DNA from: Helianthus annuus
Taxonomy: Eukaryota; Streptophyta; Magnoliopsida; Asterales; Asteraceae
Reading direction: 5' to 3'
Length of the DNA stretch: 64,000 nucleotides
Assembly: GCF_002127325.2 (NCBI RefSeq)
Contig: NC_035449.2
Location: forward strand, 143,398,414-143,462,413
Every line of letters starts with the position of its first letter. The stretch's first letter is position 1. Under the pieces are notes generated by a model. The model was not told the origin of the DNA. It did not search any database and saw nothing but the letters and a program-made list of their open reading frames with translations. The translations under genes were made by a program, and so were the position numbers. Below, piece by piece: positions 56,652 to 64,000 of the stretch.

Positions 56652-58702
56652 TGTAACACCCTTCTAATTACCATTTAAATTTAATAAAAGATGCATATTT
56701 TTATAGCAAGGGTACTTCATTTTTTTTAAATGTACAAAAATGGAAGTTTGAAAGTGATCACATACTAGTTAACTACTAACTAGTTTGAACATTCCAACAT
56801 AATTAGTTAATTGTTTACATCACAACATTGTCTATCAAGATAAGTAAATGCTGAAGCTTCAAAAGTGCGTGTTCGGTTCTTCAAAAGTGCTTGATCGCCA
56901 TACGGAAAGTCCCCGATGTCGCCTAATGGTCAAAACCACTTAAAGTATTAGTTTTGACGTTAATATAGTGCGTATAAACAAGTTCTAGCATCAAAACATG
57001 AAAAACAAAACAAAATTTCAAAATTTGTCCTGCCGTGTGTCGCGGCAGGATCTGCTTATTCAGTCGCGTGCCGCGGTAGCTCCCGCGTATCGCGGCGGAT
57101 CAAGGTGATCCTGTCGCGTGGCGCGGGGGAACCGATTTTCCAGCAAGTGCAGGTTTGCAACCTGCATTTCTGCCCAGCTCCGGATTTGTCAAAATTCTAA
57201 CTTTAAACTAGCATAACTTTTTACTGGTTTGTCCGTTTTAGTCGATTCTTTTTCCTATGAGTCTGTAATAAAATTACGGATCCAACCATGTGAATTTCAC
57301 ACTACGAATCCCGACTTATGAAAAAACGGTTTATAAAATCCTTGTTTCAATTATTCAACCCATTAGCTAAACGTGCATAATACCATTTTTTTGTTCTAAA
57401 ACTTACTAGTCATAATTACCCAAATTCCCGGGCTTGATATTCATGGCGTATCCGCGCCATTCCATGGCTTTACGCTTACATTGGAATTTCATGCTTGTAT
57501 TTCTCAAAATTCAAGTTTGCCACTTCAAGCAAAACTTTCCAATGATTTCTATTGTTCGACCCGATATCTTGGATTCGTAAGCTTAAATTAGCATAACCAG
57601 TTCATTAACGTATTGCTATCCAATACTAACGCAATATGAGACTTTCGAGTCTCTTCACACATGATCATTTAAAAGCATAGTTTTGTCCTGTTTGGTTATC
57701 GAGTGATAACCATCACTTCAATGACAAGCCAAACTAATTCCAACCATTATTTTGACCCGTTTGATTGTAGAGTGAGCTTCGTTACTTCAATGACATATCA
57801 AACGCGTATATTACACTAAGACACCATTTGTACACTAATTCCAAACAACTATGCATAATGTAACGGGACTAAAGTCACGTACTTGCATAATTCATCGTCA
57901 TTGATTTCTAACCATATTTACCCATTCCCAGGCTTGTTCATCTTAGCGTATCACTTCCATTCCATGGCTTACACTTTCATAATTCACAATGTCTCGAAGG
58001 CCCATTTCTTAAGTCTTATTTAGTAAAACCACTGTTATGGTTATACGACTTTTGGGGTTTACCCGTTCTTATTCTAACACTTTCATAAAGTTTATTTTAC
58101 TAGGCTTTTATATAATCACATCCATCACTGCGATCATCTTTCTTCCTCATGAGGATTAGATTAATAATGTATCACTTGGATGGTTACCCATACCCAAATT
58201 TCTAAATTTGCATTTATTGATATTTTATTATTCATAGGAGCGAATAATACGTATCATCCATTTAACTTCTTTTTCGTGGATATTCTCGGTCCGAGTCTTA
58301 ATTTCTCATCTTTAACCTTAGTCCTATTGTAACAATAACAAAATTAATTCATTTAATTTTATTATTCCTCATTGTTGCATGAATTTATCTACAATGTTTG
58401 TTGATGTAAATGATGCTTCTATACGTTTTATTTAGTTTGACCAAGTCTATAACCTTGTCTTCGCTATCTATTACTATTGCAATTTCTGGGTTCGGGCGTA
58501 ATTACACTCCTTCCCGTTACAACATTTATTCACTTCATTAAGTTCCCGGGTTCGATGTACGCGCACTCCTTGCCATTGCAATTTTCATCGGGCTTACTTT
58601 TGTCTCGGCTTCACATGCTCACCATTATTTATTTTCTTATCTACATATATATATATATATATACATTTATATAGGTATTTCTTTTACATAATTTTCCCAA
58701 TT
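56652..58702 (-). repeat. Partial Tekay-type LTR
   Basis: Begins TGTAACACCC on +, the end of an LTR read on -. The blocks CTTCAAAAGTGCTTGATCGC, GGAAAGTCCCC and GGTCAAAACCACTTAAA (56876-56957) match, in reverse, the last part of the LTR at 34984-37005. A GC-rich segment with CGTGTGTCGCGG-type motifs lies at 57028-57130, again as in that LTR. The other end is replaced by the LTR starting 58703. A TA run lies at 58649-58664. Confidence 0.75.
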
Positions 58703-59172
58703 TGTCACACCCCCAAAATCCACACGCGGAGTATCACCGCTTGGGAGCGTGATTGACCAGGATCAAGCCACCAATCATATAGAACAATATAAATAGTAAA
58801 AGTAATTGTAATTAAACCAAACCAATCCATATGAAAGGTGTTCCAAAACATAAGTATAATAAAAAAGATTAGCGGAAGCGTATGAGTAAAAGCCCATTCA
58901 TAAATAAAGTATGTAATGTCATAATGTTTAAATCAAGCATTCACGATCCTTGTCCACAATGACTGCGCCTCCCCATGCAAGCTCCATGTATACCTAACGA
59001 CCTGCAAGGCATGTAACGGAGAGTCAACAACTAGTTCACAGAAAGTAAGTTCATACTAGTAAGTTCATTTATAAAGTGTGGCTCTACTGGGCCGATAGTA
59101 TGTTCTATTAGTGGGGGGCTTCCCATGTTTGCATATACACTAGACTATTTGTAACCATAAGTGTTGTACTTA

Positions 59173-59412
59173 ACCCGAGAACAGTAGTACGTACAAGGTT
59201 TACGTAGGCTTTACGTAAGTGTCCTTCACAAACCGAGGACAGTGGTACGCGGGGGTTTACGTAGGTTTTACGTAAGTGCCTGACACAACCGAGGCAGTAG
59301 TGAGTATAAGTTCACGTAGGTTTTACGTGAGTGTCCTTCGCACCCTGAGGACAGTGATGAGTACAAGTATACGTAGGTTTTACGTATGTGTCCTGCGCAT
59401 CCGAGGACGATG
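59173..59412. repeat. 57-bp tandem repeat in the LTR
   Basis: Four units, each with GTAGGTTTTACGTAAGTGTCC and CCGAGGACAGTGGT. Starts of GTAGGYTTTACGT (about 59204, 59261, 59316, 59373) are 55-57 bases apart. TTTACGTA/TACGTAAA inverted motifs lie in most units. Confidence 0.88.
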
Positions 59413-59794
59413 GTAGATAGTCTAGTAACAGTGTAAGTACAGGTATCTATTCAACCTCATTCCTTCAATCCCATTCCCAAACCCTAGGAATCCCATGCCT
59501 TGGTAAGAGTGTGAACTCACCTTGGTTTGCTCGGTATGTTATTGCTTCTAGTGTTAATAAATGATTAGGTCCGTTATTCACGACCTAAAGTACATTGCAC
59601 ATAACTCGATGTAAGTGTTTATATTCAATTAGGATTTACAAGTCTTTGGTATCCAAACAAATGTGATTCGTGTGATAATTGTGTACAGAATGGCATGAGA
59701 TAGATTGTTCACATATACGGTATCATCCAGCAACATACAATAACATACAGTTATATACAGTAATGTACAGTAGCATGCAAGTGTTCGTACTTAG

Positions 59795-60260
59795 TATACT
59801 CAGACTTTTCAAGCATCACCAAGCTCAGACCATATGCATCTTATGAAATTCGGACAAGCATCATACTTTAAAACTCGAACAAGATTATCAAGTGAACAAA
59901 TTCGGACCCTTATGCATTCTTGCAAAGAAATTCAGACAAAAGCAAACATCACAAGAAAGTCGGACTAGCAAGCATCACAAAAGTCGGACTAGCATATTAA
60001 ACCAATTCAGACAACACTCACACTTATAAAAAAATTCGGACCCCATGCTTCACATACATAAAGTTCGGACCCTATGCTTCACCTACATAAAGTTCGGACC
60101 CCTTACAAGTATATATAAAAGTCGGATCCCTCTCCACCATTAAAAAATTTGGACCATACTACACACAAAAGTCGGACCTGTGTATGTGTGTCACAAAATT
60201 CGGACAACCATCCCCTTTTAAAACTCGGACAACATCCCCACTACTTGAAATTCGGACCTT
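59795..60260. repeat. Interspersed TCGGAC motif field
   Basis: AAATTCGGAC, AAGTCGGAC or AACTCGGAC-like strings occur about 18 times at uneven spacing (roughly 20-45 bases). Two adjacent units share CATGCTTCACATACATAAAG, so part arose by tandem duplication. No protein frame is credible here. Confidence 0.8.
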
Positions 60261-60834
60261 AGGCTTTCAAAATCACACAATTCTAACATACCATGCATCT
60301 AAACATCAGGCAAATGATTACACAACTAATCGTAACCATTTCACAATAATCAGAATCAACAAACATAGAACCATAACATGTAGAATTAGGATTTTGCATG
60401 AATCACCTAATCAACGATTAACAACAAGAAATCATTGAACAATTACCTTGGATTGATTCTAAATGGATTGAAAGATCAAGATTGATGCAGAAGACTTGTG
60501 CCAATGAGAAAGAAGATGATTGCAAGAGAGGGTTGTAGAGAAATCTTGAAGATACGTATAATGATTTGTGAAATGATTAGGGTTAAGGGTTTTGTTTTAT
60601 TTTCACAATTCACACTAAACACCCTTAAGTATTATCTATTACATACTACATGCACAAGACATAGAATTTACAGTTTCATCACCAAACTCATATATTTGTT
60701 AATTCATTCGTGAAACTTTACCAATCAAAACGTATACAGTTACAAAGCAACAAATTGTGTCAGTAAGCAACTTAGACAAATAGTGAACATGCAATAAATG
60801 CGAAAGTGGAATCTCGGAAACTCGAGTTGTCACA

Positions 60835-60871
60835 TTATCCCCAACTTGAAAGAAATTTCGTCCCGAAATTT
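60835..60871 (-). promoter_or_regulatory. LTR-internal copy of the hairpin/PPT junction
   Basis: Read on -: stem AAATTTC/GAAATTT with loop GGGAC (60853-60871), then TTTCAAGTTGGGGATAA, then TGTGACAACTCG, which looks like an LTR start. It lies about 65-100 bases inside the real LTR. Confidence 0.75.
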
Positions 60872-60910
60872 AGCATGCGGTTACTGAGGAAGCTAGGTAA
60901 GTTGTATCAT

Positions 60911-62308
60911 TTACTGGTTTTCCTGGGGTGTCACATCATCCCCCCGTTGATTTGGAATTTCGTCCCGAAATTCTGTAGTAGCTTCAGCCTCAGTAGTGGT
61001 TGCACGGTTTCCGAATAACTGGGGATACTTGAGTTCCATTTGGTCTTCTCTTTCCCAGGTGTACTCTGGGCCACGACGGGAGTTCCAACAAACTCGCACA
61101 AGAGGTATTCTGGTGTTCTTGAGGTCCTTAACATCCCGGTCCGTGATTTCAACTGGTTCCTCGACGAACTGCAACCGCTCGTCGATAGTGAGTTCCTTCA
61201 AAGGAACTATGAGGGTCTCATCTGACAGACACTTCTTCAGATTCGACACGTGGAAGACGTTGTGAACTGCACCGAGTTCAGCTGGTAGGTTTAGTCTGTA
61301 GGCTACCTTGCCTATTCCTTCAATGATCTCGAACGGTCCAACGTACCGCGGATTGAGCTTGCCTCGTTTACCAAAACGAACTACACCCTTCCAGGGTGAG
61401 ACTTTGAATAGCACTCGATCCCCAACTTGGAACTCGAGCGGTTTCCTGCGCTTATCAGCGTAACTTTTCTGACGGTCGCGAGCTGCCGCCATGCGTTGTC
61501 GTATCTGTGCAATTCGTTCTGTAGCATCAACTACCATTTCTGGACCTGTGATTTGACTATCCCCCACCTCTGCCCAACAGAGAGGTGACCGGCATTTACG
61601 TCCGTACAATGCCTCGAATAGAGTGGCTTGAATGCTGGTGTGGTAACTGTTATTGTACGAAAACTCCACTAAGGGGAGATGCTTTTCCCAGTTGTTGCCG
61701 AAATCGATAACACACGCCCGAAGCATGTCTTCTAGAGTCTAGATAGTGCGCTCAGACTGCCCATCTGTCTGAGGGTGGTAAGCTGTGCTCATGTCTAGCC
61801 GTGAGCCGAAAGCTTTGTGCATTGCTTGCCATAGTTCTGAAGTAAATCGTGCATCCCGATCCGAAATAATGGAGGTTGGCACTCCATGCCTCGAAACAAC
61901 TTCTTTCAAATATACGTCTGCTAAGGTAGAGAACTTATCCGTTTCTTTGATAGCCAAGAAATGAGCAGACTTTGTGAGTCGATCCACGATCACCCAAATG
62001 GTATCATTCCCACGCTGGGATCTAGGCAGGCCAGTAACAAAATCCATGGAAATTTCTTCCCATTTCCACTGTGATATCCTTGGTTGCTGAAGCAGGCCTG
62101 ATGCTTTCTGGTATTCCGTTTTGACTCTCGCACATGTCAAACACTTGCCGACGTAAGTTGCTATGTGGGCCTTCATGCTAGGCCACCAGTATGTAGTTCT
62201 ATGATCGTGGTACATTTTATCCGAACCTGGATGTATCGAGTAGCGGGACTTATGAGCTTCATCCATTACCAGCTCGCGTAAATTGCCATAATGTGGAACC
62301 TAAATGCG
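60911..62308 (-). pseudogene. pol: Tekay-type integrase and chromodomain
   Basis: Zinc domain [17 protein letters not shown] with CLTCARVK, core blocks ([47 protein letters not shown]), the [13 protein letters not shown] block, [20 protein letters not shown] and a chromodomain end ([20 protein letters not shown]). In-frame stops: TGA and TAG near 62300-62309 before the zinc domain and TAG 61739-61741 in the core. The frame ends inside the LTR at 60911. Chromodomain integrases tend to guide insertion to heterochromatin. Confidence 0.92.
60936..60973 (-). promoter_or_regulatory. Stem-loop and polypurine tract before the 3' LTR
   Basis: Read on -: stem GAATTTC/GAAATTC with loop GGGAC (60955-60973), then CAAATCAACGGGGGGATGA to the LTR. 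Hairpin to LTR is 19 bases. Confidence 0.85.
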
Positions 62309-64000
62309 TCATGTTACATAGTAGGCGCCATCTTCCCTTTGTTCTAATTGTTGCCTTGAGCCGCGTAAGGCTTCAGCCCTGACGTTTTCTGGTTTCAACG
62401 CTTCTACCTGAGCATCTCGTATCTGTGCAGGAAGACTAGACTGAATAGTAAGCTGTAGTGCTCGCACGCGCCTAGGTAAAGTATCTTTCCGACTGAGAGC
62501 GTCAGCCACAACATTGGCTTTGCCTGGATGGTACTTGATGGCACATTCGTAATCGTTCAGTAGCTCGACCCATCGACGTTGCCGCATGTTCAATTCCTTC
62601 TGCTTGAAGATATGCTCGAGACTCCTGTGATCGGTGTAGATAGTGCACTTGGTACCGTACAGGTAGTGTCGCCATATCTTAAGCGCGAAAACAACAGCTC
62701 CCAGCTCTAAATCATGCGTCGTGTAATTCCGTTCATGAACTTTAAGTTGGCGCGAAGCGTAAGCAATAACTTTATCCCGCTGCATCAATACACAACCAAG
62801 CCCCTGTATCGATGCGTCACAATAGACCACAAAATCATCCGTGCCCTCTGGCAATGAGAGAATAGGTGCGCTGCAGAGCCTATCCTTTAGGTATTGAAAA
62901 GCCGTTTCTTGTATATTACCCCAACGATAAGTAACACCTTTCTGTGTTAGCAATGTAAGCGGCTGTGCGATCTTGGAGAAGTCTTTAATGAACCGTCTGT
63001 AATAACCCGCCAAACCCAAAAATTGGCGTATTTTCGTTGGAGTGCGAGGCGCAGGCCAGTTTCAGATCGAATCTACCTTGGATGGATCGACATGAATCCC
63101 ATCCTTGTTTACCACGTGGCCTAGAAAGTGGACTTCACGAAGCCAGAAGTCGCATTTTGAAAACTTGGCGTACAGTTGTTCCCTTCGAAGAAGTTCCAAA
63201 ATCAATCGTAAGTGCTGCTCGTGCTCCTCCTGACTCTTGGAGTAGATCAGAATGTCGTCGATGAAAACAATCACGAACTTGTCTAGATAGGGTTTGCACA
63301 CCCTGTTCATAAGATCCATGAAAATTGCAGGCGCGTTCGTTAGCCCGAACGGCATGACTAGAAACTCGTAGTGCCCGTAGCGAATTTTGAAAGCTGTCTT
63401 AGAGACGTCCTCATCCCGGACTCTCAGCTGATGGTAACCTGACCTCAGATCAATCTTGGAGTAATAGCTCGACCCTTGCAACTGGTCGAATAAGTCGTCA
63501 ATACGAGGAAGAGGATAGCGGTTCTTCACTGTGACCTTGTTCAGTTCGCGGTAATCAATGCACATCCTGAATGTACCGTCTTTCTTCTTCACAAATAATA
63601 CTGGAGCTACCCAAGGCGAAGAGCTAGGACGTATAAAGCCCTTATCCAAGAGCTCTTGTAGTTGCTTTGACAGTTCTTCCAGTTCGGTTGGAGCTAATCG
63701 ATACGGTGCGCGGGCTATAGGTGCTGTTCCTGGAGCTAGTTCAATCTGAAATTCGACCTGGCGGTGAGGCGGTAGACCAGGTAAATCTTCAGGAAACACT
63801 TGAGGAAAATCACGTACAACTGGGATATCCTCTACTCTTTTCTCTTTCGTTGATGCATCAGTAACAAGTGCCAAAATGGCAGTGTGACCCTTTCGTAAAC
63901 ATTTCTGAGCCTTCAGGAAGGAGATGATGCCAACCACAGCACCACTCTTGTCACCTTGAACTTCAAGAGGTTCTTGACCAGAACGGGGAATACGAATGAT
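62309..64000 (-). pseudogene. pol: Tekay-type reverse transcriptase and RNase H
   Basis: Open to the right edge, so no start codon is visible. Before [21 protein letters not shown] is the usual linker. RT blocks: [51 protein letters not shown] and the active site [12 protein letters not shown] at 63062-63064 breaks the frame between RT fingers-palm and the LAGYYRRF block; RNase H follows with [32 protein letters not shown] and [11 protein letters not shown]. It would synthesise cDNA and degrade the RNA strand. Confidence 0.93.

Larger units (their letters stand above)
58703..60935 (-). repeat. 3' LTR of the third Tekay-type element
   Basis: On - it starts TGTGACACCCCAGG after the PPT and ends GGGGGTGTGACA. 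It contains a 57-bp tandem repeat, a field of TCGGAC motifs and a second hairpin/PPT/TGTGACA junction-like site close to its start. Confidence 0.85.
58703..64000 (-). mobile_element. Third Tekay-type chromovirus, 3' half
   Basis: On - : reverse transcriptase, RNase H, integrase with chromodomain, PPT and 3' LTR; the 5' part lies right of the window. Pol has four in-frame stops and no frameshift across about 3 kb, which suggests decay by point mutation. Confidence 0.9.

Noticed and set aside
60184..60438. 84-codon frame in the Tekay LTR
   Set aside because: It translates the TCGGAC motif field and A-rich LTR sequence.

Overview
The window reads as plant nuclear DNA from a large, repeat-rich genome. 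I could support no host gene, tRNA, rRNA or CRISPR array. Nearly all coding sequence belongs to LTR retrotransposons of the Ty3/gypsy (Athila, Tekay-type chromovirus, Tat/Ogre) and Ty1/copia (probably SIRE/Maximus-like) groups. Element style and repeat motifs recall Asteraceae (sunflower, chrysanthemum or lettuce relatives); that is an impression from memory, not a search result.

Layout, left to right. 1-8152: 3' part of an Athila element on + (pol end, env-like gene, long 3' region, 3' LTR). 8153-20763: 3' part of a Tekay-type chromovirus on +, split at 8581-15864 by a complete, young, pol-less Athila-type element on - (near-identical LTRs, 5-bp target duplication GCTCA, tRNA-Asp-type primer site). 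The Tekay element sits inside the protease gene of a Tat/Ogre element on -, whose pieces lie at 20764-22736 and 37006 to about 38000. That Tat element was also split by a second Tekay-type element on + (22737-37005, target duplication CTTTT), itself split by a copia element on - (25026-34870). 38000-42690 is non-coding, with a candidate SINE, a fold-back MITE and two minisatellites. 42692-44786 holds a gypsy LTR and gag remnant, invaded by a truncated Athila-type LTR. 45127-56651 holds two copia elements on - that share one LTR. 56652-58702 is a partial Tekay-type LTR on -. 58703 to the right edge is a further Tekay-type element on - (3' LTR, integrase, RNase H, reverse transcriptase).

Every autonomous pol copy visible is broken by in-frame stops, frameshifts, deletions or insertions. 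The pol-less Athila-type element is the youngest datable insertion: about 10 substitutions between its two ~1.68-kb LTRs by hand alignment, against roughly 4% LTR divergence in the copia element at 25026 and in its gypsy host.

The most interesting signals are not genes. (1) A stem-loop with loop GAGGAC, GGGGAC or a close variant lies 17-19 nt before the 3' LTR in all five gypsy elements where that junction is visible, in two distant lineages, with stems that differ but still pair; both Athila-type elements have a second copy about 1.3 kb upstream, and one Tekay LTR has one inside it. (2) Dozens of short GC-rich palindromes occur in closely spaced pairs through the LTRs and untranslated regions of both Athila-type elements, with a different core in each. 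(3) A TAG stop occurs at exactly the same integrase codon in all three Tekay-type elements.
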